From contig CAIOSU010000476.1 in assembly GCA_903861055.1 (NCBI GenBank), positions 1 to 32,402 on the forward strand: a DNA stretch of 32,402 nucleotides, read 5' to 3'. A program made the translations under genes and the position numbers. Every line of letters begins with the position of its first letter. Positions within the stretch are counted from its first letter, which is position 1. Source of the stretch: an uncultured bacterium (lineage in GTDB: Bacteria; Bacteroidota; Bacteroidia; Chitinophagales; CAIOSU01). This document shows positions 14,615 to 23,112 of the stretch, piece by piece. A model generated the notes under the pieces. It was given only the letters and a program-made list of their open reading frames with translations. It was not told the DNA's origin and searched no databases.

Positions 14615-16480
14615 TTATGACGACCGGTGACCAACTTGGTGATACGTTTTTACGTGCGGGCCTAAGAATAAGCGTGCATACATACGTATCAATGCCAAGC
14701 CTGAGAAAATAAAGCTCATTGAAACGAACAGGGCCAAGAAAAACTGGTCGATTTGAATGTGGCTATACAGCAAATCTTCGCCCAAGAAAGTAGTGGTAAT
14801 TGGGAAACCTGCCAAGCCCAAGCAGCTTAACAAAAATACTCCCGAAAGTTTCTCATACTCATAACTATGACCATAGAAACCATTAAGGTCGGTGCCTGGC
14901 TCGCGCTTAAGCAAGTAACGCAAACTAACATAACCCACAATTGCAGATACTACCACACCACTTAAGTATATGGCCGTGTGCGAGTAATCGAACAGCTCAT
15001 TGTATAACACTGCCAAGGCTATCCAAAAATGACTGAACACCACTAGCCACCAGCTGTTAACTGGGTTTTTTCGCTCTACAAATGCCCTTAGTATCATCAA
15101 AAAACCAATCATTGCAAAGGTGGTAGGTAGCATACTCAATACCCAAGCTGACAAATATTGTTGGTTGTGGTAAAAGAAAATACCTGCAGCGTAAATGGGT
15201 AATAGGCCCAACGCAATTTTAATGTTGAAAAAGCTAAACAAACGGCCTAATTTTTTAAACGGATTCCAAAGAAAACGGAACATAAAACTATCCAAATGCC
15301 ATTCACGCACACTGAATACATACAGCGAGTATTTTATCTTGGTCAACCAAGCCGGGTCTTGCTTCGGGGTAGATGGCATATAGTTGAAAAACTTCTCGCG
15401 GATGAGGTAAGTAACCACCGATGGAGAAACCAACAACTGGTAGCTTCGCAAAAACGCATTGCTAGCAAAGTGAATTAGGGCCAAGGTTTCGAGCCCTAGA
15501 GCCACCTCGATAAAAATGATACCGATTTGCGCTGCCGACGAATAGGCCACTTGCGACTTGATAGAGGACTGCACCCTGCCTGAGAAAGTGGCGGCTATAC
15601 TAGTAGCTAAACCCAACAGTCCAATTAAAACGCGAATGCCGACCAAATGCTCCCAAAAAGAGAACGTGCGCAGCAGCACAAACACACCTATATGAACCGA
15701 TAAGGAACTGTAAAATATAGCGCTCGATGGGGTAGGCCCCTCCATAGCACGCGGTAACCAAGATGTAAAAGGAAACTGAGCCGATTTCACGGCTGCGCTA
15801 AGCAAAATCATAAACGAGATAAGCACGCTTAGGTACAAATGCTCGTTTAAGGTGTGGTCAACCATGTCGTAGTTGTTCAGCTCAGCAAAGGTGATATTAT
15901 GGTGCCACAAGTGATGGCTCATCCACATAGCCAGTATCATACCAATGTCGCCAAGGCGATAGATGGAGAATACCTTGAAGGCATTTCGCACAGGCAAATA
16001 ACGGTCTCGGTAAAAGGCAATGAGCAAAAACGACGAAACACCGAGAATTTCCCAACCAATAAAAAGCGTCTCGAAATTGCCGGAGAAGATGGTAATGTTG
16101 TAACCCAGATAAAAGAACAAAACCGTATTGAAAAACCTACGATAGCCTTTCTCGCGGTGCAAATAGTATTGGCTATAAGTAGCTATAAGAAACGTAAGTA
16201 TGGCCCCCACCAATAGGTAGGTAGCGGTTACTTTATCAAAGTATAAATCGATAAAAAACTCGTAATGCCCTGATTGGTAAATAGATTGCTCTTTAATATT
16301 GAGCGTAGGGAATTTGGCAATAACCCAATAAACTAAAAAAACCAATGTGCTAAATAGCTGCATGCCGGTGGCAAATACAGCCACCCCAGAAATCAGTTTC
16401 TCGTTTTTTTCGGGTATAAGCAGGCTCGTAACAAAGCCCACAAAAGGTATTATTATGAATAAGGCAAGAATCGTGTCCAT
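14615..16480 (-). CDS. dabB: DabB, proton-conducting membrane subunit of the DAB inorganic carbon transporter
   Basis: The 621-residue protein has about 14 or more hydrophobic helices and belongs to the proton-translocating antiporter-like family of NuoL (PF00361). NuoL-type marks are ETLFIGWEILGVSSFLLIAFYRDR, SAQFPFTSWLPRAMEGPTPSSA and SSIKSQVAYSSAAQIGI. A complex I role is rejected: no other nuo genes are near, and dabA lies 8 bp upstream on the same strand. In the DAB system DabB is thought to couple the proton gradient to the DabA subunit, giving one-way hydration of CO2 to bicarbonate in the cytoplasm. The order dabA-dabB is unremarkable; the partner gene makes the assignment firm. Confidence 0.88.
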   Translation of the reverse strand: MDTILALFIIIPFVGFVTSLLIPEKNEKLISGVAVFATGMQLFSTLVFLVYWVIAKFPTLNIKEQSIYQSGHYEFFIDLYFDKVTATYLLVGAILTFLIATYSQYYLHREKGYRRFFNTVLFFYLGYNITIFSGNFETLFIGWEILGVSSFLLIAFYRDRYLPVRNAFKVFSIYRLGDIGMILAMWMSHHLWHHNITFAELNNYDMVDHTLNEHLYLSVLISFMILLSAAVKSAQFPFTSWLPRAMEGPTPSSAIFYSSLSVHIGVFVLLRTFSFWEHLVGIRVLIGLLGLATSIAATFSGRVQSSIKSQVAYSSAAQIGIIFIEVALGLETLALIHFASNAFLRSYQLLVSPSVVTYLIREKFFNYMPSTPKQDPAWLTKIKYSLYVFSVREWHLDSFMFRFLWNPFKKLGRLFSFFNIKIALGLLPIYAAGIFFYHNQQYLSAWVLSMLPTTFAMIGFLMILRAFVERKNPVNSWWLVVFSHFWIALAVLYNELFDYSHTAIYLSGVVVSAIVGYVSLRYLLKREPGTDLNGFYGHSYEYEKLSGVFLLSCLGLAGFPITTTFLGEDLLYSHIQIDQFFLALFVSMSFIFSGLALIRMYARLFLGPHVKTYHQVGHRSS

Positions 16481-16488
16481 GGGTAGGG

Positions 16489-18981
16489 TTATTGAATTTC
16501 GTAAACCGGAAGATTCTCGGAAGTGGTTTCTGCTAGGTCTGTTGCGTCCTTCACAACTTTAAACTCCGTTGCTAATGGCTCGTAAGGCAAAAATTCACCA
16601 TTCCTGAAAACCAAAATTTCTTTGGTATCTGGGTTTTCAACGGCCAACATCACCCAGTTTTTATCAAACCACTCATAAGTGGCGGGGTTGGTTTTAATGG
16701 TGTTCAATACCACTTCGGGGTAGTGCTCTACTATTACCATCAAGCGCAAGGGGTCGTGTACTTCAATCATTTGTAAAGGTAAGCCCGTTCGCAAATCGCC
16801 ATCAAAGCCGTTTGCCACACCAAGAAGGCCCATTACGTTGTGCGGTAGTTTACTTCCCGCACCCAGTTTTTCATTATCGACCCTAGAGAAATAATACTCC
16901 AAATTGATACCTCCACAAACAGGTGCAGCTGCATTGAGTATGCCGAGCAAAAACTTACCGTCAGGGTCTACCCTGTAATCATACGAATTCAAAAAAGCGC
17001 GCCTATCTAAAAACAATTGGCCATTAAGACTCCTGCGGCCAATAATACACAAGGTATTGGTTGCGTGGTTTAGCTCGGGCCGCGGCTCAAACAACGATAC
17101 CGAGCGCAATTTTACCGCTTCGTGCACCTTTTTGGCGCTCAATTCGGTATTAATGCTCATAAACCTACGCGAGCGTTCTTTGGCATTTAAGTCAAGTGCT
17201 TGCTCAAAAACACCTAAGTTTAGTGCATGCAGTTTGGCGTTGGCCGGCGATAGGGTTTGCTCATCATAAAACATTACCTCGTCTCGGGTAGTGTCGTGCA
17301 GAGCGCCTACAAACTCTGTTTCGGTGGGTATAGCTATGCCCCTGGTTACCAAATTTTGCCTAACCATAGAGTGGTTGGCCATAAAGCTAAAAGCTCGTGC
17401 ATTTACCGAGCCTGGCCTGCCAGAGCATGCGCCGCAATCGTACCCGGCATAGTGGGTGTTGTTAACGCTACTGGCACCATGGCCAAACATATATACTAGT
17501 GGAGCGAAGTTGGCTACCAGACCCGTGCTTTTAAGTACCGCTTCTACTCGGTTGGTCATTTCATCAACGGTATAGCCCACTTGTAGCCCATCTTGCATAT
17601 GGCTGGGGCTCTTGTTCTCTATAGTTAGGCTCGAGAGCTTGTCCATGTGCCGAAACGAGTACGTAGTTGCTGGGCTAAGGCTTGGCTTAAATATATTTAC
17701 GCTCAGTTTTAGTGCCGACCAAAAACCCAATGTTTGCGATATAAGAGAGCTACGCAACAAACCATGCGTAGATTTGGAAAAGTGCACATCGCGTTCGGCT
17801 AAGCGCACCGTGCTTACTTCCTTAATAAGATGCTTCGGTTTTACTGGAGCAGGGCATATTTTAGTATGAAACTTGCCATTCTCCGGTTGATAATAGGTGT
17901 CGATGCCAAAAAACCCTGGGGTACCATAAGTAGTGCAGTTATGGTCAATTTGTTCAATATAACGCCTAATGGAACACTCCCTATCATCAATACAAAAGAA
18001 CGCTTGAAATGAAGGTGTGCTGGTTTTGGCATGGCTCTGGTTGCGGTGTTTAATGCCTCCCAGCACTTCGTCATAATAACTCCACTCGTAGGCTGCTTGC
18101 CAAAGGTTCAGCACTTCGTCAAGTTCGGTTAGTGGGCCAGGGTTAAGTACGTCAATTGCGGGCTCTTGCACTACGGTGGCCAGTGGCTGCCACTTTTTGC
18201 CCAAGGTTTGGTCAAGGTTGTCAATCTCAAGCAGCAACTCCAGATGAATTACGTCGGTCAAGGTTATGTTCTTATGTTCAAGCAAAAACTGAGGGTGATC
18301 TTCAACTACACTTACCATACCCGACCAGCCTGGGTGTGCGAATTGTTGATCGATAAGATATTGCTCAAAGTAACTTTCATCGCCTACCAACATTTGCAGT
18401 AGCGCATATATGTTTACACTGTCGTCGAACAAAAGGTTTTTGGCGCGCTTGGTTTTAAAGAAACTGAAGTAAGTGTTCTTTTCTATAGTCCTCAGCGCCG
18501 ATAGCAATCCTCCGTTTTCGACCGGAAAGGTAACCACGGCAATGCCCTGGTCGAGGTAGCTGTTGAGTATACGAAACAGGTTGGTATGCACAATGGTATC
18601 CAAATCGATATGATAATGGCTCTTCCAGTATTTACGCAACCGGCCTGTTAGTTTGCTTATGCTTGCATCATATTCTTGCTCGGTACACTTTTGTATCCAT
18701 TGGACTGCTGCCTGAGTGCCCTTTTCGGAGGTAATTACTCGCTCCAGCAAGGGCTTGCTTATTTTTTGCTCTTGGTATAGCGCCCTGTATTCGGCTAGGT
18801 TAAGTGAGGTTTTGAAACCAAAAATCTTGGAAGCCTTTCTAATGGCCTGCTCAAATGGTTCGTGCTGAAAAGCATGCAAGGTATTGTGGTGTATAAAATC
18901 TTTAAGCGGAGCCTGCTCAGGCAGGTAATGTCTCAATTTGTGGATTGTAACGTCCTCATCGAAACGAAATGAAGTTTTCAT
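16489..18981 (-). CDS. dabA: DabA (DUF2309), zinc subunit of the DAB inorganic carbon transporter
   Basis: The 830 residues match the DUF2309/UPF0753 family. The four zinc-site residues known from Halothiobacillus DabA (Cys, Asp, His, Cys) are all visible: C330 and D332 in FFCIDDRECS, H501 in FGHGASS and C516 in YDCGACSGRPG. The spacing of 2 and 15 within the pairs agrees with that protein. The fold is related to beta-carbonic anhydrases. With DabB it forms a membrane-linked, proton-gradient-driven CO2 hydrase that accumulates bicarbonate. In heterotrophs this can supply carboxylases when CO2 is scarce. No RuBisCO or carboxysome gene is near. The start MKTSFRFDED is at 18981; I see no clear promoter in the 100 bp upstream. 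Confidence 0.92.
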   Translation of the reverse strand: MKTSFRFDEDVTIHKLRHYLPEQAPLKDFIHHNTLHAFQHEPFEQAIRKASKIFGFKTSLNLAEYRALYQEQKISKPLLERVITSEKGTQAAVQWIQKCTEQEYDASISKLTGRLRKYWKSHYHIDLDTIVHTNLFRILNSYLDQGIAVVTFPVENGGLLSALRTIEKNTYFSFFKTKRAKNLLFDDSVNIYALLQMLVGDESYFEQYLIDQQFAHPGWSGMVSVVEDHPQFLLEHKNITLTDVIHLELLLEIDNLDQTLGKKWQPLATVVQEPAIDVLNPGPLTELDEVLNLWQAAYEWSYYDEVLGGIKHRNQSHAKTSTPSFQAFFCIDDRECSIRRYIEQIDHNCTTYGTPGFFGIDTYYQPENGKFHTKICPAPVKPKHLIKEVSTVRLAERDVHFSKSTHGLLRSSLISQTLGFWSALKLSVNIFKPSLSPATTYSFRHMDKLSSLTIENKSPSHMQDGLQVGYTVDEMTNRVEAVLKSTGLVANFAPLVYMFGHGASSVNNTHYAGYDCGACSGRPGSVNARAFSFMANHSMVRQNLVTRGIAIPTETEFVGALHDTTRDEVMFYDEQTLSPANAKLHALNLGVFEQALDLNAKERSRRFMSINTELSAKKVHEAVKLRSVSLFEPRPELNHATNTLCIIGRRSLNGQLFLDRRAFLNSYDYRVDPDGKFLLGILNAAAPVCGGINLEYYFSRVDNEKLGAGSKLPHNVMGLLGVANGFDGDLRTGLPLQMIEVHDPLRLMVIVEHYPEVVLNTIKTNPATYEWFDKNWVMLAVENPDTKEILVFRNGEFLPYEPLATEFKVVKDATDLAETTSENLPVYEIQ

Positions 18982-19084
18982 AAACTGTTGTTGGAATGGT
19001 TAAGCAACCGTCAAAATGGATAAATAGCCTTTTGAACGCGATGGGCAGTAAAATGCGGGAAATGCAGCAATTGCTACACGGTGC

Positions 19085-19426
19085 TTAACAAATGTCTAAT
19101 TTCAGATTGCAATACAACAGATAGCGGGGCGTGTGCTCTAATACCTGCTTTTGAACTCGATTTAATTTGCTGCTGCAATACTTAACAGCAAGGCCATCGC
19201 CCCACTTTTGAGTTGTGGTACTTACATAATCATCATCGCATTCGAACAGCGGAGTAAAATGTATGTCTATTTTGTTGGCAACATCCCGTTGGACATTGGT
19301 TTCTAATAAAGTATGCTTTTGCTTGTTTTCAACAAATACGGGAGTTTCTTTCAAAAAGGAACCACATAAAAGTGTGGCTACACTTAATATTAGGGTAAAT
19401 AAGGCCGTTTTTCCCGAAACTTTCAT
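19085..19426 (-). CDS. Small predicted secreted Cys-containing protein, function unknown
   Basis: I do not recognise this protein. From the ATG at 19426 it has 113 residues: a signal peptide or N-terminal anchor (MKVSGKTALFTLILSVATLLCGS), then a polar domain with four cysteines (in FECDDD, KYCSS, LYCNL and the final DIC). The hydrophobic stretch contains a Cys, but the residues before it (LL-C) do not fit a lipobox. A TTG at 19441 would add five residues but lies inside a perfect promoter box, so the ATG is preferred. That promoter (TTG-N20-TAGCTTTG) is the main reason to call the gene real. It lies between dabA and a YiiX-like hydrolase, with no evident link. Confidence 0.55.
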   Translation of the reverse strand: MKVSGKTALFTLILSVATLLCGSFLKETPVFVENKQKHTLLETNVQRDVANKIDIHFTPLFECDDDYVSTTTQKWGDGLAVKYCSSKLNRVQKQVLEHTPRYLLYCNLKLDIC

Positions 19427-19438
19427 AGAAATGTTATG

Positions 19439-19469
19439 CAAAGCTAGTTACAATAGATGAGTAACACAA
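19439..19469 (-). promoter_or_regulatory. Canonical Bacteroidota promoter (TTG-N20-TAGCTTTG) for the small secreted protein
   Basis: On the minus strand TTG (19467-19469) is followed after exactly 20 bp by TAGCTTTG (19439-19446), a full match to TAnnTTTG. The box ends 12 bp before the ATG at 19426, implying a very short 5' leader. Confidence 0.65.
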
Positions 19470-19519
19470 TTATATTGCACGCTGAGCCACAACAATTTAA
19501 TTAAATAATGTTAATGGCA

Positions 19520-20173
19520 TTAATCTTGAGCCATGGTGGGTTTGCTAGCAATCTGGTGATTTATAATCGGTTGGAAGGCTATAGTGTCAAACAAGTAGGT
19601 GTATTTTAGCAAATCGGCAGTAGGCAAATTAAGGGTAATAGGAAAAATATCCGTTCCGTAAATGTCCATGTACAAATGCTGTAACAGCTCGCTACAATAA
19701 AACGAAGAAGGGTCGGAAGCATCAAAACCCAAATCGAAGGGAATATCCTGTTTCAGGTAGTAGTGCATTCTATCCGCCAACTGGGGCATGCGCGCCTGTT
19801 GGGTTTTATACCGCACCACTATAACCGAGTTTGGGCGGCTTTCGGCCACAAACTGATCAAGGCTTTGGGCTAAAATCCCGTCTAAACCACGCTCCTTATC
19901 TTGCATGGCATGCACTATCCATAGCTTGCCATTTTCTTCGAGCACCACCCCGCAGTGTGTCACGTCAAAAGGTTCTTTAAGCATATTGGCAATACCATCG
20001 CTCACTAGGCCATCACCTCGGCGCAATATAATATCGCCAGTATGCAAAAGGCGCTTCTCATCCCCGGTAAGGGTATAAGAAACGCCTTGCTTATTACGTT
20101 CGTTTTTGGGTTGCAAATAATAACCTCCCGCCAACAACAATACAATTAAAAATATGGGCCAAGCCTTTTTCAT
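19520..20173 (-). CDS. YiiX/YebB-like NlpC/P60-superfamily cysteine hydrolase, membrane-anchored or secreted
   Basis: The 217-residue protein starts with a hydrophobic signal or anchor (WPIFLIVLLLAGGYYL). The rest has the permuted papain-like order of the YiiX group: LLHTGDIILRRGDGLVSDGIA, the catalytic His73 in DVTHCGVV, then the catalytic Cys160 in SSFYCSELLQHLY. Family members are thought to act on peptide or lipid amide or ester bonds; none with this exact layout has a substrate I can name. It lies 44 bp downstream of a lipoprotein gene on the same strand and may be co-transcribed with it. Confidence 0.82.
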   Translation of the reverse strand: MKKAWPIFLIVLLLAGGYYLQPKNERNKQGVSYTLTGDEKRLLHTGDIILRRGDGLVSDGIANMLKEPFDVTHCGVVLEENGKLWIVHAMQDKERGLDGILAQSLDQFVAESRPNSVIVVRYKTQQARMPQLADRMHYYLKQDIPFDLGFDASDPSSFYCSELLQHLYMDIYGTDIFPITLNLPTADLLKYTYLFDTIAFQPIINHQIASKPTMAQD

Positions 20174-20217
20174 GTCAACAATACTAGCATACGGTTGTAG
20201 GCAGGGCCAACGGGCTA

Positions 20218-20715
20218 TTACATACCTTCGGTAGTAGCAGCCGAATCGATATCTTCCAATTTGAAAGAATCTTCTTCCAAAGCCGGTGCTTCGTCCATTG
20301 AAGGCTCTTCACCCATTCCGTCCATCGCGCCTTCGCCACCCATAAGGGTTTCTTTGCTCATGTCGGCTTTCCATTCGCCGTTTACTTTTACCATAGCCAA
20401 TTCAGACGACTCACCTTTCTCGTCGCAGCAGTATGTACAAGTACCTTTTTCGCCTTCAAGTTTGCAAGCAGTAACTTTTTTAGCTTCAGGCTTGGCCGAA
20501 TCTTCAGCAGCTGGCATTTGATCAGCAAAACCTTTCAAAAGATCCAACATTTTGTGGGTTTCTTCAGAGCTGAAAGTTTTAGCTTTCTCAAAATCTTTGT
20601 TGTCAAGTGCAGTCAAAAACTCTTCTGCAGTAGATTTTGCTTTGTCTTCTTCGCTACAGCCTACTGTTGCGAACACCAATGCTACTAGGCAAAGGAAAAG
20701 TGCGTTTTTTGTCAT
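20218..20715 (-). CDS. DUF4878-like lipoprotein
   Basis: The 165 residues start with a lipoprotein signal peptide ending FATVGC, with the lipidated cysteine at 20. The next part (STAEEFLTALDNKDFEKAKTFSSEETHKML) and the later VKVNGEWKADMSKE match the NTF2-like DUF4878 pattern of Bacteroidota lipoproteins. Three cysteines close together (GTCTYCCDE) are unusual and may pair. The C-terminal 45 residues are acidic and low in complexity, probably disordered. Function unknown. A perfect TACCTTTG promoter box lies 30 bp upstream of the ATG. Confidence 0.8.
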   Translation of the reverse strand: MTKNALFLCLVALVFATVGCSEEDKAKSTAEEFLTALDNKDFEKAKTFSSEETHKMLDLLKGFADQMPAAEDSAKPEAKKVTACKLEGEKGTCTYCCDEKGESSELAMVKVNGEWKADMSKETLMGGEGAMDGMGEEPSMDEAPALEEDSFKLEDIDSAATTEGM

Positions 20716-20745
20716 GATGGGAGTTCGTTAAATGGTTTAGTGATA

Positions 20746-20753
20746 CAAAGGTA
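20746..20753 (-). promoter_or_regulatory. Probable promoter of the lipoprotein gene (-7 box TACCTTTG)
   Basis: TACCTTTG on the minus strand matches TAnnTTTG exactly, 30 bp upstream of the ATG at 20715. A TTG lies 22 bp further upstream (20776-20778). It may also drive the YiiX-like gene. Confidence 0.6.
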
Positions 20754-20865
20754 CATTTTTTATTATCAAAACGAGCAAAACACAATATTGCAATAATTAA
20801 TAATTCAGACACTCAAATGCAATGGTTCGTTTTAAATTTTCAACAAACCTGATTTTTAAGAATTA

Positions 20866-20894
20866 TTGCTAACTTACAGCTAATATTATTTTTA
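20866..20894 (+). promoter_or_regulatory. Candidate promoter of the ArsC-like gene
   Basis: TTG (20866-20868), 18 bp, then TATTTTTA (20887-20894), which has 7 of 8 matches to TAnnTTTG by type. The box ends 19 bp before the ATG at 20914. Confidence 0.4.
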
Positions 20895-20913
20895 CCTGTA
20901 GAAAAGTATAGCC

Positions 20914-21336
20914 ATGAAAACCATTGATAACGAGATAATGATATTGTACGATTCTGCATCGCACGTAGGCTCGAAAACATTGGCCTATGCCCATACTATA
21001 TCGCCCAACGTGAAAAGCTGGGACCATAGCCTGCTGCCCCTTACTGGTGCTATGTGGCAACAATTGCTCGGCATGTTGCAGTTGCATCCCAAAGAATTGC
21101 TAGACAAATCGCACCCTTATTATCAAACCCATATTCAGGGTCATTATTTTGATCAAGATGGCTGGCTGAATATGCTACGCCAAAACACTTTTCTGATTAA
21201 ATGGCCTATTTTGGTAAATGGCAATAAGGCCATAATGTGCACCACGCCCGAAAGCATATATCGCATATTGCAAGGTGCCGCGCAGCTTAAACAACCCAAC
21301 GGACCGAAAATGGGGGAACCTGGGCCTGGAGCCTAG
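20914..21336 (+). CDS. ArsC/Spx-like thioredoxin-fold protein lacking the catalytic cysteine
   Basis: The 140-residue protein fits the arsenate reductase (ArsC/YffB/Spx) family in layout. An N-terminal beta-strand and loop (MILYDSASHVGSKTLAYA) come first, then a helical insert. The C-terminal part is LNMLRQNTFLIKWPILVNGNKAIMCTTPESIYRIL, corresponding to the family's conserved R-x-P-I-v-x-x-g segment and final helix. Where active members have Y-N-P-x-C-S, this one has Y-D-S-A-S16-H, so the redox cysteine is a serine. The only cysteine (about position 110) is in the C-terminal part. It is therefore unlikely to reduce arsenate and may act as a binding protein, as Spx does with RNA polymerase; that role is inferred. 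Its TAG stop overlaps the stop of the opposing gene. Confidence 0.65.
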   Translation: MKTIDNEIMILYDSASHVGSKTLAYAHTISPNVKSWDHSLLPLTGAMWQQLLGMLQLHPKELLDKSHPYYQTHIQGHYFDQDGWLNMLRQNTFLIKWPILVNGNKAIMCTTPESIYRILQGAAQLKQPNGPKMGEPGPGA

Positions 21337-21860
21337 TTGTTAATCTTATCTACAAAATTTGATAGGTCTTCTTCACCAGCGATTCCTTCTTTTTGCTTTG
21401 CTATCAACAACAAAGCTTGGGTAGTATAACCACCTCTAATTAACCCATCGGGCAGCTCTATCATCCAATCTAATACTTGACCCAACGGAAGCTCACGGTT
21501 AACTTCGTTCTCATTTTCTTTAAGGTACTTAGCCTCAATAACAATGCCCACATAGCCTGGGCCCATGCTGGTTACTTTGGCCCAGATATCTTCTTTAAAG
21601 CCACTTGGTCCATCGTGGGTAAACTTAATAAAACTATTGGTTGGGTATTGAGGGTATAGGGAGGTAAATGTATCGAGCGTAGCCGTGGCCTTAGCTTTGG
21701 CTTTGGCCCATAGCTCGTTGTTAGGGTCAACAAATTGAAGGTGGGCTGTGTCTTTTTTGTACTTTAGGGTAGCGGCATACCAAGCAAAGCCGCCAATTAG
21801 CGAAACAAAAAACGTAAGGAGCAGCAATACTCGAAATGGGGCAGAAGCAAACAAATTCAT
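21333..21860 (-). CDS. Membrane-anchored DUF2314 protein
   Basis: The 175-residue protein has one N-terminal membrane helix (about residues 8-28). The following domain, with ELWAKAKAKATATLDTF, SFIKFTHDGPSGFKEDIWAKV, GYVGIVIEAKYL and VLDWMIELPDGLIRGGYTT, matches the DUF2314 pattern. DUF2314 has no defined activity. The gene converges on the ArsC-like gene, and both stop codons fall within one CTAG palindrome (21333-21336). Confidence 0.7.
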   Translation of the reverse strand: MNLFASAPFRVLLLLTFFVSLIGGFAWYAATLKYKKDTAHLQFVDPNNELWAKAKAKATATLDTFTSLYPQYPTNSFIKFTHDGPSGFKEDIWAKVTSMGPGYVGIVIEAKYLKENENEVNRELPLGQVLDWMIELPDGLIRGGYTTQALLLIAKQKEGIAGEEDLSNFVDKINN

Positions 21861-21918
21861 ACTGTAAACTTAAGTGTTTATTTGTTTCTAAGCGCGCGTT
21901 AATAACTAAAACGTTCCC

Positions 21919-22656
21919 TCAAAAATCGCACTCAGCACCATGCTTCTTGAGCCAGCGCTCTTGGTCCATATAGTTGGGCAGGCAGCGTTCAACTTCGTTC
22001 CAGAAGGCTGCGCTGTGGTTGGGGTGCACTAAGTGCGCCAGTTCATGAACCATTACATAATCTATCACTTCTTCGGGCGCAAACAATAGTCGGGTAGAGA
22101 TATTAATATTGCCTTGGCGAGAGCAACTGCCCCAAAGCGAATTGGTATACTTCAGTTTAAAGTCATTTACCGTTTTGCCAAAATACAATTTATTGAGGTA
22201 CAGCAGCTTGTGATGCATTGTGGTATAGTACTTCTTGGCCACCACGCGGCTTATCAGTTGGGGGATGGCTCTTTCGCGCTCTTCGTTGGTGCTTTCTTGA
22301 GGTTGCCTTATTAGCACTACCTTATTATGTAGCCTTGCCGTAAACGATGCCAAGGGCACCACCTCAAGGTTCAGCGTATACACTTCGCCCATGAGCATAA
22401 ACGTGTAGCCATCTTTATACTTCTTGGCCTTGTCCTGCTTCAGCAATTGGGGCTTGCTGCTATAGGTTTTGTAGGCCCAGTCTTTAAACGAAGCAATTTG
22501 CTGTTGGCGCTGGTCGGGCGTCAAAAAGAAGGGCAGTCTTATGGTCACACCCTTTTTACCTATTGATACCCGGGCGTTAGTGCGCTTCTCGGTGTGTATA
22601 TAAACCGTTATATCTTGCTCACTAACCTTTAGTATTGCCGTGCTTGTCTTCAACAT
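21919..22656 (-). CDS. YgjP-like (DUF45) M48-clan zinc metalloprotease
   Basis: The 245-residue protein matches the YgjP/DUF45 family. It has W-G-S-C (175-178) in NSLWGSCSRQGNINIS, the zinc motif H204-E-L-A-H208 with a third ligand at H214 (HLVHPNHS), and a closing AAFWNEVERCLPNY segment. Members are predicted soluble metallopeptidases often linked to restriction-modification genes, but no such genes are in view. The ATG at 22656 lies 35 bp inside the 3' end of the upstream YkvA-like gene, so the two are likely co-translated. Substrate unknown. Confidence 0.88.
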   Translation of the reverse strand: MLKTSTAILKVSEQDITVYIHTEKRTNARVSIGKKGVTIRLPFFLTPDQRQQQIASFKDWAYKTYSSKPQLLKQDKAKKYKDGYTFMLMGEVYTLNLEVVPLASFTARLHNKVVLIRQPQESTNEERERAIPQLISRVVAKKYYTTMHHKLLYLNKLYFGKTVNDFKLKYTNSLWGSCSRQGNINISTRLLFAPEEVIDYVMVHELAHLVHPNHSAAFWNEVERCLPNYMDQERWLKKHGAECDF

Positions 22657-23059
22657 TCAGTATAATCGGCTGCTGGGTTTCCCATTTCTTAAATTTATCC
22701 AAATCATCGCGAATGGCATTTACCACCCACCCGATTATCACAAAATCATCCAACAAACCCAACGCGGGTATAAAGTCGGGTATAACATCAACAAAACTAA
22801 CAAAATAGATGATGCCCAAAACGGCTTTTACCAGTGTGGCCCAAGGAATGGATTTATATTTCCCATCGTAGTATGATATAACCAAACGACGGATATCGTC
22901 GGCGTTTTCACGCAGGCTGGTAAAGAAAACAAACACGCCCACAATGCGCCTTAACCGCTTGCCGGCCAAAGCCAATAAACGTTTCACCAATGCAGGCTTT
23001 TGGGCTACATCTTCGGCATACTTAAAATGGCTATTGATAAAGTCGTCTGATTTTGACAT
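22622..23059 (-). CDS. YkvA family (DUF1232) membrane protein
   Basis: The 145-residue protein carries the DUF1232 signature over about residues 70-120: WATLVKAVLGIIYFVSFVDVIPDFIPALGLLDDFVIIGWVV, with the D-x-I-P-D-x-I-P-x-x-G-x-x-D-D core. This part forms one or two short membrane segments. The N-terminus is basic and probably cytoplasmic. The role of YkvA proteins is unknown. The gene overlaps the YgjP-like metalloprotease gene by 35 bp and is divergent from mscL across a 112-bp gap. Confidence 0.88.
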   Translation of the reverse strand: MSKSDDFINSHFKYAEDVAQKPALVKRLLALAGKRLRRIVGVFVFFTSLRENADDIRRLVISYYDGKYKSIPWATLVKAVLGIIYFVSFVDVIPDFIPALGLLDDFVIIGWVVNAIRDDLDKFKKWETQQPIILNVEDKHGNTKG

Positions 23060-23112
23060 CCTGTTTTATGTTGGTTACTACAAGTTACTACAAATATCTT
23101 GCCGCAACGTGC

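Noticed and set aside
14615..16480. NADH dehydrogenase subunit 5 (NuoL) of complex I
   Set aside because: The sequence is NuoL-like, but there are no other nuo genes, and a DUF2309/DabA gene lies 8 bp upstream, which identifies it as DabB.
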